Positions 1-4,986 of a DNA stretch of 21,731 nt are shown here, piece by piece (position 1 is the stretch's first letter; each line of letters begins with the position of its first letter). The notes below the pieces were generated by a model. It saw nothing but the letters and a program-made list of their open reading frames with translations, searched no databases and was not told the DNA's origin. The translations under genes were made by a program, and so were the position numbers. Origin of the DNA: a virus. The stretch spans positions 1 to 21,731 of the IMG/VR virus record IMGVR_UViG_3300046529_000385; one strand, given 5' to 3'.

Positions 1-1
1 A

Positions 2-577
2 TCGTTCGGAGAAATGTTCGCCGGAATATCAGGAAATCAGGAATGCAGACCCGAGGGGCAAGACATTGCCGTGGGAAGTTGGTGGAGCACTGAACCCAAC
101 GTGGGTCGAGTGGCTAATGGGGTTTCCTTTGAATTGGACCTCATTAGAGAAATAGAAAATGGAAATTGCAACTGTCAGGAAACAGAGCCAGAGGCTCAAG
201 TCATTATCCGGCGCCTGCTGCGCGCAATGTGGGAGTGTGCGCCGCTTGCAGAGACATCATCGGACCTATACCGCAAACGACTTTATGATCTTGTGCCAGA
301 GTTGCCACAAGGAAATCCACGTAGCTTCTGGGTCTTGGGGCCGTGGATCAAGAAAGACAAAGAATTGCGCGATCTGTGGGAACAGCTTTATTCCGCGCCA
401 TTCCACGAAGCACAAGACTTGCAGCAAAGAGTGCTTGAGCGAATTGGGCAGAAGAAACGCCCGGAGGCGTTGGGGTCCAGAGTCAACCGTCTTAGAGCAT
501 TGGGGAACGCGGTCGTCCCGCAAATCCCGGAAATCATCGGTCGCGCAATAATGGAGTCAGAAAAATGCCGATGCTAA
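2..577 (+). CDS. Overlapping-frame ORF ending in a C5-methyltransferase motif X-like segment
   Basis: This frame stays open from the window edge to TAA at 575-577 and overlaps the HNH gene along its whole length. Its ends look like real methyltransferase: SWWSTEPNVGRVANGVS (about 77-127) and RLRALGNAVVPQIPEIIGRA (about 488-547). The second matches motif X of cytosine-5 methyltransferases (GNAVxPxI), which helps form the AdoMet pocket. The roughly 116 codons in between resemble nothing I know and coincide with the HNH gene in the other frame. One reading is a methyltransferase 3' end split by the HNH insertion. Another is a longer fusion protein that is still made. An internal ATG at 14 exists, but the frame is open upstream, so the gene is probably 5'-partial. 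It overlaps the next gene (start 565) by 13 nt. Confidence 0.4.
   Translation, partial: SFGEMFAGISGNQECRPEGQDIAVGSWWSTEPNVGRVANGVSFELDLIREIENGNCNCQETEPEAQVIIRRLLRAMWECAPLAETSSDLYRKRLYDLVPELPQGNPRSFWVLGPWIKKDKELRDLWEQLYSAPFHEAQDLQQRVLERIGQKKRPEALGSRVNRLRALGNAVVPQIPEIIGRAIMESEKCRC
3..155 (+). CDS. C-terminal fragment of a cytosine-5 DNA methyltransferase (5' end outside window)
   Basis: The frame starting at base 3 is open from the window edge to a TAG at 153-155. It reads GGALNPTWVEWLMGFPLNW near the end (about bases 81-140). I recognise NPxWVEWLMGFPxxWTxLE as a C-terminal signature of phage-type cytosine-5 DNA methyltransferases, which transfer a methyl group from S-adenosylmethionine to cytosine. 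The catalytic PCQ and ENV motifs would lie upstream and cannot be seen. An HNH gene begins four bases after the stop, in the same frame. The same DNA read one frame over (bases 2-127) gives SWWSTEPNVGRVANGVS, which also resembles methyltransferase C-termini, so the true frame is ambiguous. I favour this one because it runs directly into the HNH gene's frame. The fragment is too short to say which sequence the enzyme recognises. Confidence 0.6.
   Translation, partial: RSEKCSPEYQEIRNADPRGKTLPWEVGGALNPTWVEWLMGFPLNWTSLEK
128..497 (+). mobile_element. HNH-bearing insert in methyltransferase 3' end, flanked by TTAGAG repeats
   Basis: TTAGAG occurs at 144-149 and again at 492-497, exactly 348 nt (116 codons) apart. 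The 24 bases ending at each copy match at about half of their positions, suggesting diverged copies of one site. Conceptually deleting one copy plus the interval leaves both frames intact. One frame joins WLMGFPLNWTSLE to HWGTRSS; the other joins EPNVGRVANGVSFELDLI to RALGNAVVPQIPE. The span holds the HNH core. I infer insertion of a small HNH cassette; the exact boundaries are uncertain (left 128-149, right 476-497). No group I or II intron features were recognised. Confidence 0.45.
159..551 (+). CDS. HNH endonuclease-like protein with two zinc-finger-type Cys motifs
   Basis: A 130-aa protein. Residues 21-54 form an HNH core: CAQC (21-24), RHH (32-34), ILCQSCHKEIH (44-54). This is the usual beta-beta-alpha metal finger arrangement with two CxxC pairs. 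A second Cys cluster follows (CAIC 70-73, C88, C92), then GRRNARRRW (97-105), typical of phage HNH proteins near methyltransferase genes. The protein probably nicks or cuts DNA and may act as a free-standing homing-type nuclease. The last 24 or so residues (from about 107) do not look like HNH sequence. They read through the 3' end of the interrupted methyltransferase gene. It begins 3 nt after the TAG of the upstream fragment, with no strong ribosome binding site, so it may depend on translational coupling. The HNH assignment is firm; the biological role is inferred. Confidence 0.8.
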   Translation: MEIATVRKQSQRLKSLSGACCAQCGSVRRLQRHHRTYTANDFMILCQSCHKEIHVASGSWGRGSRKTKNCAICGNSFIPRHSTKHKTCSKECLSELGRRNARRRWGPESTVLEHWGTRSSRKSRKSSVAQ

Positions 578-666
578 TTATTCTTTTCCTGCTTCTCGCC
601 GGCTGCACCACGCAGCAAGACGAGTGGCGGAATATTTCAGACGTTGTTCAGCGGAGCAAGCCATGA
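565..666 (+). CDS. Small lipoprotein (33 aa)
   Basis: ATG at 565 opens a 33-codon gene ending with TGA at 664-666. The sequence starts MPMLIILFLLLAGCTTQQDE: a short hydrophobic stretch followed by a lipobox LAGC, so Cys14 would be lipidated by the host. The mature peptide would have only about 20 residues. Phage-encoded small lipoproteins can be outer-membrane spanins (Rz1) or superinfection or surface factors. A separate, better Rz1 candidate sits in the lysis cassette near 3333-3725, so its role here is open. Its stop overlaps the next start (ATGA, 663-666). Its last codons contain the GGAGCAAGCC sequence that serves as the ribosome binding site of that gene. Confidence 0.65.
   Translation: MPMLIILFLLLAGCTTQQDEWRNISDVVQRSKP
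653..666 (+). promoter_or_regulatory. Start module GGAGCAAGCCATGA, copy 1
   Basis: GGAG and the coupled ATGA overlap that begins the 68-aa gene. An identical 14-mer occurs at 856-869. Confidence 0.55.
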
Positions 667-869
667 TTACCAATAGATCGAATGATCGGTTTGAGGCTTG
701 GGCAATCATAGAAAAGAGGGGCAATAAGCTGGCGCTATTAAGTGGCCATGTTCCGATTTATTGGATGCGCAAAGTTGCACAAAACAGAGTGGATGAATTT
801 GGCGGGAACTATCTCCACGTCGAAAAGATAACAATTCACAGATCGCGTCGGCGCAGGAGCAAGCCATGA
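663..869 (+). CDS. Hypothetical protein (68 aa)
   Basis: I do not recognise a family. I chose ATG at 663, which overlaps the upstream TGA as ATGA and has GGAG 7 nt before it. The frame is open further upstream to an ATG at 624, but that start lies inside the lipoprotein gene. The protein begins MITNRSNDRFEAWAIIEKRG, has a mixed soluble middle section, and ends with a strongly basic tail (RSRRRRSKP), which could contact nucleic acid. Its 3' end again contains GGAGCAAGCCATGA, the start module for the following gene. Confidence 0.6.
   Translation: MITNRSNDRFEAWAIIEKRGNKLALLSGHVPIYWMRKVAQNRVDEFGGNYLHVEKITIHRSRRRRSKP
856..869 (+). promoter_or_regulatory. Start module GGAGCAAGCCATGA, copy 2
   Basis: Identical to 653-666 and in the same position relative to stop and start, here beginning the 87-aa gene. 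A variant, GAGCATAAAGCCATGACC, at 1114-1131 starts the PAPS-reductase-like gene. Confidence 0.55.
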
Positions 870-1129
870 CCCTGACAGACTCAGAAAAACGGCACATGCA
901 GCGCATGGAAAACAGCATCGCCATGACCGAACCAACCCAAGCACAGATGAGCCGCGTTATGCGGGTGGAAATACCGGAGCGCAATTTCTATTTGTTGCCG
1001 GAAAAGACCCGCGAATTGATCCACGCCTACGGCATTTCTGTGGGCACGCTTGGACGGCGTAATGCGCCGCTGGCCTTTGAGATTGCCGAATATCGCTGGC
1101 GGGAAATCCAAGAGAGCATAAAGCCATGA
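866..1129 (+). CDS. Hypothetical protein (87 aa)
   Basis: No family recognised. It starts at ATG 866 in an ATGA overlap with the previous gene and ends at TGA 1127-1129, which again overlaps the next start. The protein is soluble and charged. Its first third (MTLTDSEKRHMQRMENS) looks helical; the middle (EKTRELIHAYGISVGTLGRR) might be a small helical DNA-binding or protein-binding unit, but that is only an impression. It is translated just before the PP-loop protein and both carry a TxAQ phrase near the start (PTQAQM, PTQAQI), perhaps a short shared sequence. Confidence 0.6.
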   Translation: MTLTDSEKRHMQRMENSIAMTEPTQAQMSRVMRVEIPERNFYLLPEKTRELIHAYGISVGTLGRRNAPLAFEIAEYRWREIQESIKP

Positions 1130-1905
1130 CCCCAACACAAGCACAGATAGAGGCGGCGAGTGATAAACCGTATTACCCGCCATCTTTTGCGCTGCTTAGC
1201 GGCGGCAAGGATTCTCTATCGACGGCGCAAGTTCTTGCCAACGCGGATCGGTTACTTGGATGCGTCGCTTTGGGGACGGGTATTAGCACCCCGGATTGGC
1301 GGGACTTCGTTATTGATACCTGTACCAAACGAGGGTGGCCATTGGAATTTCACCACACGACTTCCGACTATGTTGAGTTGGTCCGCAAGTTTGGGTTTCC
1401 GGGGCCTGGGATGCATCAGAAGTTTATGAGCCATCTAAAGGGCCGCGCCATACGAGAGTTCCGGCGCAAGCATCCGAGCGGCGTTCTCGCGAGTGGAGTC
1501 CGTAAGGACGAAAGCAAGCGGCGCTTCGTCAATACAAAGCCGGTTAGCTTTTGGGAAAATGTTCCAATCCTCGCGCCCATCTACGATTGGACAAATGAGA
1601 AAGTATGGGAATTTTTTCACGCCAACGATTTCACGCGGGCACCCGCCTATCAAACGCTGATGATAAGCGGGGACTGTCTCTGTGGTGCCTTTGCCGTTCA
1701 GGGCGAGGCCGCAGCATTAAGGCTTGGCTATCCAGACGTGGCGGATCGCTTCGACGCTCTCGGGCGCGAGATACATGACGCATTTCCGAAGCGATGCAAA
1801 TGGGGTTGGGGCTGGGACCAGCGGCGTGAGGGTAAATCAGCGCGAGAGGCCGCAGTGTGTGCAGAATGTGGAGATACCGCAGATATGTTTGCAGAAAATG
1901 AATGA
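1126..1905 (+). CDS. PAPS reductase-like PP-loop protein
   Basis: A 259-aa protein of the phosphoadenosine phosphosulfate reductase/ATP-pyrophosphatase superfamily. The PP-loop SGGKDS sits at residues 25-30 and binds the phosphates of ATP or PAPS. The family signature GVRKDES (124-130) and the stretch PILAPIYDWTNEKVWEFF (148-165) follow. Cysteines at 184 and 186 (CLC) and 245 and 248 (CAEC) could hold a metal or Fe-S cluster, or act as thiols. Phage members of this family are common and rarely have a proven substrate. Possible jobs are sulfur metabolism, DNA modification of the DndC type, or nucleotide or tRNA thiolation. Being in one operon with a DNA methyltransferase remnant favours nucleic-acid modification, but no other Dnd genes are visible. 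The start overlaps the preceding stop as ATGA. Confidence 0.85.
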   Translation: MTPTQAQIEAASDKPYYPPSFALLSGGKDSLSTAQVLANADRLLGCVALGTGISTPDWRDFVIDTCTKRGWPLEFHHTTSDYVELVRKFGFPGPGMHQKFMSHLKGRAIREFRRKHPSGVLASGVRKDESKRRFVNTKPVSFWENVPILAPIYDWTNEKVWEFFHANDFTRAPAYQTLMISGDCLCGAFAVQGEAAALRLGYPDVADRFDALGREIHDAFPKRCKWGWGWDQRREGKSAREAAVCAECGDTADMFAENE

Positions 1906-2009
1906 AGATGGTTGCCCATTTGGCCGAAAACTGCCCTTACCATTCCCGTGAACAGGCTGTGCTAGATGAGGCTGTATCTATACTTCACGCATTGAAGGAC
2001 AAGACATGA
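1902..2009 (+). CDS. Small hypothetical protein (35 aa)
   Basis: ATG at 1902 overlaps the stop of the PAPS-reductase-like gene (ATGA) and the frame ends at TGA 2007-2009. The product starts MKMVAHLAENCPYHSREQAV and ends in a predicted helix and ALKDKT. It has one Cys and two His, too few for a clear zinc motif. No family recognised. Its last codons contain GCATTGAAGGACAAGACATGA, which supplies the ribosome binding site and start of the next gene. Confidence 0.5.
   Translation: MKMVAHLAENCPYHSREQAVLDEAVSILHALKDKT
1989..2009 (+). promoter_or_regulatory. Start module GCATTGAAGGACAAGACATGA, copy 1
   Basis: A strong AAGGA Shine-Dalgarno followed by an ATGA overlap; starts the 53-aa gene. It is almost identical to 2147-2167, with one C/T difference. 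Confidence 0.55.
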
Positions 2010-2167
2010 ATTACTACGGCTACAGCCTTGTGCTTTTGGATCGCATGATGCGTGGGGGATACAAATACACTTGGGGGCCTAAAGGAATTAGAGCCGGTCG
2101 GTTTTGGGCGGCAACAAAAAGTTGGAATAGGCCACGACGCAAACGCGCATTGAAGGACAAGATATGA
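2006..2167 (+). CDS. Small basic hypothetical protein (53 aa)
   Basis: ATG at 2006 overlaps the previous stop (ATGA) and lies 7 nt after AAGGA. The product begins MNYYGYSLVLLDRMMRGGYK, is rich in Tyr, Trp, Arg and Lys, and ends WNRPRRKRALKDKI. The basic tail suggests nucleic-acid contact, but I do not recognise it. Its 3' end repeats the GCATTGAAGGACAAGAyATGA module seen at the end of the preceding gene. Confidence 0.5.
   Translation: MNYYGYSLVLLDRMMRGGYKYTWGPKGIRAGRFWAATKSWNRPRRKRALKDKI
2147..2167 (+). promoter_or_regulatory. Start module GCATTGAAGGACAAGATATGA, copy 2
   Basis: Second copy of the AAGGA plus ATGA module; starts the 33-aa membrane peptide gene. The module makes two unrelated proteins end in ALKDKT and ALKDKI. 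Confidence 0.55.
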
Positions 2168-2265
2168 TTTGCCCTGAATGCGGCCCATTCATACTTGGCT
2201 TCTTGATCGCAGCGGTGATCTTAACGGGTGCCGTAGTGTTTTTTGCTTCGATGAAGCCGCGCTAA
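2164..2265 (+). CDS. Small membrane protein (33 aa)
   Basis: ATG at 2164 sits in an ATGA overlap and the frame ends at TAA 2263-2265. The peptide starts with a CPEC knuckle (residues 3-6), has one hydrophobic segment (about 9-29, FILGFLIAAVILTGAVVFFA) and a short basic end (MKPR). It is probably a single-pass membrane peptide. Its last bases overlap the stop of the minus-strand gene that ends at 2262, so the two arms of the genome meet here without a spacer. Confidence 0.5.
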   Translation: MICPECGPFILGFLIAAVILTGAVVFFASMKPR

Positions 2266-2459
2266 TGCCACATCGGGGCGCCATGCTCTTTCTGCTTTGT
2301 CCACGCAGCTCTATTGATTGTATCGATGTCGCCGTTGATCTGATTCATTGACTTATAAGACTTCGATATATTTTCTTTTACGAAATACATTGCGATGCTG
2401 AACGTCCCAAACGAGATCAGGATCGAAATGAGAGCGACGGAAGAATCCCAATCCATCAT
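2262..2459 (-). CDS. Small single-pass membrane protein (65 aa), last gene of the lysis module
   Basis: It starts MMDWDSSVALISILISFGTF. One transmembrane segment lies at about residues 8-27, followed by a charged, probably helical tail (VKENISKSYKSMNQINGDID). This shape (one N-terminal membrane helix and a coiled-coil-like tail) resembles small holin accessory or T7 gp17.5-like membrane proteins, but no family is certain. The ATG at 2459 overlaps the previous gene's TGA (ATGA); a second ATG follows at once, so the start may be 2459 or 2456. The gene ends against the plus-strand operon with a few bases of antisense overlap. Confidence 0.6.
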   Translation of the reverse strand: MMDWDSSVALISILISFGTFSIAMYFVKENISKSYKSMNQINGDIDTINRAAWTKQKEHGAPMWH

Positions 2460-2890
2460 TTGTTCCGCCCTATGGCAAACCTCACCATTGACACGGTATG
2501 CCCGATTGCAGTGATGACGGCCGGCACTTGGTCGGCGATGATAAAGGCGCGCGGCCGGATAACGCCATCGGCGAATTGCGAAAGCATCATGGCGTGAACC
2601 GCGCCGAACGCCGATATGAGTAGAATAGTCTGTTGCGGCAACATGAAGGCTAACCCCTTCAACCGTCCGTGAGTTCCAATTCCAACTAGGGCGCTGGCGG
2701 CGACAGCAAAGCAGATAGGCGATGTCGCATACCCAAACAGGCGGAACAATGCAGAAAACGCCGTACTATCGTAAGCGGCAGGATCAACAAGCCCAAGGAC
2801 ACCCCATACTAGGTGCAGGGCAACCGCGTATATTATCATTAGTGGGTAGTGGTACTGCACCAAAGCATAGTGGTCCTGTGGCTCTTTCAC
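2456..2890 (-). CDS. Multi-pass membrane protein, candidate holin (144 aa)
   Basis: The start is GTG at 2890, overlapping the preceding TGA as GTGA. Hydrophobic segments at about residues 16-36, 55-73 and 82-105 suggest at least three membrane passes, with a charged C-terminus (RFAIGRNK). Holins are small, have two to four passes, and open the inner membrane to release the endolysin. The size, topology and place after endolysin and spanin genes make this the best holin candidate in the window. No signature identifies a holin family, so a different membrane role is possible. Confidence 0.55.
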   Translation of the reverse strand: MKEPQDHYALVQYHYPLMIIYAVALHLVWGVLGLVDPAAYDSTAFSALFRLFGYATSPICFAVAASALVGIGTHGRLKGLAFMLPQQTILLISAFGAVHAMMLSQFADGVIRPRAFIIADQVPAVITAIGHTVSMVRFAIGRNK

Positions 2891-3336
2891 GCCGTATCCC
2901 GCTTCACTCGGAGGTCTACCTCATTGCTTCCCTTTGCCACTACAAGGGCGATGATGAGGCAGGCGCCGTAAGACAGTCCGCACGGAAAGCAAACCGTTTT
3001 CAAAATGTCATCGCCAAACTCTGATTCGATACCGAGAAGAATGCTGGCGTCATTGTCCTTGCCAGGATAGTTCGCATACCATTCGAGCAGGCGGGGTTTG
3101 ATTGGATCTAGGTGAGCGAGTGCATCGTCCGTAATAACGAGAGGACTATTCATCACGCCGACGCCAGAGGTGACAACCTCCGACATAGCCCGGCGCATTT
3201 GAAATCCCCACATTGTATCGACTTTCAGTTCGAGGGATCCAAACCTCATTGCGGTTTTGACGATGAAAAGAAAGAGCGTAATCCACGCCCCCACAGACAT
3301 AGCTATGGATATAAACTGCGGGCTAATTTCAATCAT
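2887..3336 (-). CDS. Membrane protein of the lysis module, unknown function (149 aa)
   Basis: I chose ATG at 3336 because it overlaps the Rz1 stop as ATGA; the frame runs upstream to 3363 inside Rz1. The protein begins MIEISPQFISIAMSVGAWIT. It has an N-terminal transmembrane helix (about 8-28), a soluble middle of about 80 residues with Asp, Leu and Pro (ITDDALAHLDPIKPRLLEW), and a second hydrophobic segment near the end (FPCGLSYGACLIIALVVAKG). No family recognised. Lying between the spanins and the holin candidate, it may take part in lysis control, but this rests only on position. Confidence 0.6.
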   Translation of the reverse strand: MIEISPQFISIAMSVGAWITLFLFIVKTAMRFGSLELKVDTMWGFQMRRAMSEVVTSGVGVMNSPLVITDDALAHLDPIKPRLLEWYANYPGKDNDASILLGIESEFGDDILKTVCFPCGLSYGACLIIALVVAKGSNEVDLRVKRDTA

Positions 3337-3803
3337 TCCTTTGGCTTTTTGATCTGCCACCAATGCTTTTTAACCGGCTTGGTGACAGATACCGGAGGGG
3401 GTGAAGTCTTATCTACGTTTGGTATGGGCGGCCATACTTCGGGATCTTCCACAATGATAGGCTTCGGCGCCTGCGCTACTTTCGGCTTTGCCGGCCGGCG
3501 CAACCATGATCCCTTTTTCTTAGGTGCCTTCCATAGCCCGAGCTCCACGCCAACTTCATTATGCACCTTGATCTGGCGCACGGTCGGCGCGGTGTCCTTT
3601 GGACTCCAAGTGATCGGCCTGAACGCAGCCTGGGCGATCCGCTTGGCGCCGTCAGGGTTCACGCTCGAAAGAGTCGGGGCGCATGATGTCGTTAACGTCA
3701 TCAGGAGGAAGCTTGCGCTCAACACGCGAGCGAATGTCCTTGACGTACTTTTCCATCTTCGCCATTTGCGCTTGCTGCTTGTTGACAGCGACATTGTATC
3801 CAT
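3333..3803 (-). CDS. Rz1-like outer-membrane spanin lipoprotein
   Basis: Read from ATG 3803 the protein has 156 aa. Residues 27-41 give VLSASFLLMTLTTSC, a hydrophobic signal with a lipobox ending at Cys41. The rest is proline-rich and basic (PKPIIVEDPEVWPPIPNV, SPPPVSVTKPVKKHWW), as expected of o-spanins, which span the periplasm from the outer membrane. The 5' part overlaps the Rz-like gene in another frame, the classic nested Rz/Rz1 arrangement. The start is uncertain: ATG 3803 has AAAGGG 7 nt before it but gives a long basic leader, whereas GTG at 3725 would give a normal short signal peptide. It couples to the next gene by ATGA. Confidence 0.7.
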   Translation of the reverse strand: MDTMSLSTSSKRKWRRWKSTSRTFARVLSASFLLMTLTTSCAPTLSSVNPDGAKRIAQAAFRPITWSPKDTAPTVRQIKVHNEVGVELGLWKAPKKKGSWLRRPAKPKVAQAPKPIIVEDPEVWPPIPNVDKTSPPPVSVTKPVKKHWWQIKKPKE

Positions 3804-3900
3804 CGTTGTGCCCTTTCAGATAAACACCGCCAAATACGACAGCCACTACGCCACCGAGAACAAACCATCGCGCGATGCCGGCCGCGAAAAATGCCATCAT
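3652..3900 (-). CDS. Rz-like inner-membrane spanin (82 aa)
   Basis: ATG 3900 overlaps the endolysin stop (ATGA); a second ATG follows at 3897. One membrane helix lies at about residues 11-28 (RWFVLGGVVAVVFGGVYL), followed by a periplasmic helix (NKQQAQMAKMEKYVKDIRSR). This fits an i-spanin, which pairs with the Rz1 lipoprotein to fuse inner and outer membranes in the last step of lysis of Gram-negative cells. It is shorter than lambda Rz (153 aa). The identification rests on topology, position after the endolysin and overlap with a lipoprotein gene, not on sequence signatures. Confidence 0.65.
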   Translation of the reverse strand: MMAFFAAGIARWFVLGGVVAVVFGGVYLKGHNDGYNVAVNKQQAQMAKMEKYVKDIRSRVERKLPPDDVNDIMRPDSFEREP

Positions 3901-4808
3901 TGGACTGCTCCTTTTCCGTGGTCGCGCCAATAGTGATAGAGAATCCAGCCGACGAGGCCGAGCTGCACCAAGATAATCCAGAAGATCGGCGAGCGCATTA
4001 CATCGATAAACTGTTGCGCGATCGTCGGCGGGGCATTCGCAACGGTCGTGGCAATGCCCGTGCCCCCGAGGCCAACCGCGCCCCATGATATTTTGCTTTT
4101 GACGATCGGCTTGACCTGTTGCTGAATGACGGCCGCCGTGCTCACCACGTCGGCAATCCCGACATTGGCCATCATCCCGCCGGCTGGCGGTGGAGGGTCG
4201 ATCGATGCGGTCTGCACTAGCGCCATGTCATCCTCGGGCGGCGCCTTGGCCGACAGGGGCATCGTTTCGCTCTCTGTCGAACTCGCCGTCGACGTGGGGG
4301 CCATTTCTTTAGCCGCCGCTTCGACGCGATCGGTCCTCGCCATCCAGCCCCGGCCATAGATCGAAAACTGCTTGAGGGCGCGGTAATATGCCCGCCGGCA
4401 ATCGCTGACTTTGTGGATTAGAAGTTGCGGATCGGGATAGTTCGTTGCGGCGTTGATAGTGACCATACCCATCATGCCATCGACTTGGACGCCGAGAGCA
4501 CGCTGCAGCTCTTTGACTGCAGGTTGCCGCCCGCTGTTGACGCTGGCGTTGAAGAATAAGAGGTCAATTCCGGCCGGAAGATCGTCGCAATAGGGGTTCC
4601 AGTATTTGTCCCGATAGATCGCATTGATGTCATTCTGGGGCGCCTTCCACACGTCAGCCGGGCGGCCTGTGTGGGTTTTTCGATAGGTGTCCCATTCCCG
4701 CTGAATTATGCCTCTTGATGTCCGGCCGCCGTGGTCGCGCGGGTCATCGTCATTGCCGCCTTCTTCGCGCAATATGATCGCTAGGCTGGACTGAAAGTTC
4801 TCTCTCAT
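3897..4808 (-). CDS. GH108-type endolysin with PG-binding domain and C-terminal membrane anchor
   Basis: A 303-aa protein. Residues 8-34 contain the glycosyl hydrolase 108 pattern: EEGG (15-18), then DPRDHGGRTSRGI (22-34). The likely catalytic Glu is E16, which would cut glycan strands of peptidoglycan. Residues about 80-165 match the PG_binding_3 partner domain found in this family (FFNASVNSGRQPAVKELQRA). A Ser/Thr/Pro-rich linker (170-210) follows, then a glycine-rich hydrophobic stretch (241-259) and a clear transmembrane helix (274-293, PIFWIILVQLGLVGWILYHY). Standard GH108 lysins stop after about 170-200 residues, so the tail is an addition. It starts 1 nt inside the previous stop (TAATG). 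Confidence 0.85.
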   Translation of the reverse strand: MRENFQSSLAIILREEGGNDDDPRDHGGRTSRGIIQREWDTYRKTHTGRPADVWKAPQNDINAIYRDKYWNPYCDDLPAGIDLLFFNASVNSGRQPAVKELQRALGVQVDGMMGMVTINAATNYPDPQLLIHKVSDCRRAYYRALKQFSIYGRGWMARTDRVEAAAKEMAPTSTASSTESETMPLSAKAPPEDDMALVQTASIDPPPPAGGMMANVGIADVVSTAAVIQQQVKPIVKSKISWGAVGLGGTGIATTVANAPPTIAQQFIDVMRSPIFWIILVQLGLVGWILYHYWRDHGKGAVQ

Positions 4809-4963
4809 TAGAGCTTGGAGGCGATTTGCTGTTCGAGCGCCTTGGCCTTGTCCCGGAGGTCCATAGCCTCGGTTTCAAGGCCGTTCATCTTGGTCCGTAT
4901 GAAGGGCCATGTGTAAATTGACACACCATAACCCCCGAAAAACCCTAGGATAATCCACCACAT
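4808..4963 (-). CDS. Small membrane protein upstream of endolysin (51 aa)
   Basis: Starts MWWIILGFFGGYGVSIYTWP: one N-terminal transmembrane helix (about 2-21), then a charged helix (KMNGLETEAMDLRDKAKALE) likely to form a coiled coil. ATG 4963 is preceded by GGAGG at a normal distance, and the TAA overlaps the endolysin ATG (TAATG). The shape could fit a small holin, antiholin or accessory membrane protein; no family recognised. Confidence 0.65.
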   Translation of the reverse strand: MWWIILGFFGGYGVSIYTWPFIRTKMNGLETEAMDLRDKAKALEQQIASKL

Positions 4964-4986
4964 AGGACGGCCCTCCAATTGAGAGC

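Noticed and set aside
2239-2257. T-run followed by GCTTC-GAT-GAAGC hairpin at the convergence point
   Set aside because: The T-run lies before the stem on the plus strand and becomes an A-run after it on the minus strand, so it is not a Rho-independent terminator for either; it also lies within coding sequence.
3112-3933. Long open frame of 273 codons on the plus strand
   Set aside because: It lies opposite the Rz, Rz1 and 149-aa genes, has no recognisable domain, and those minus-strand genes form a consistent overlapping cassette.
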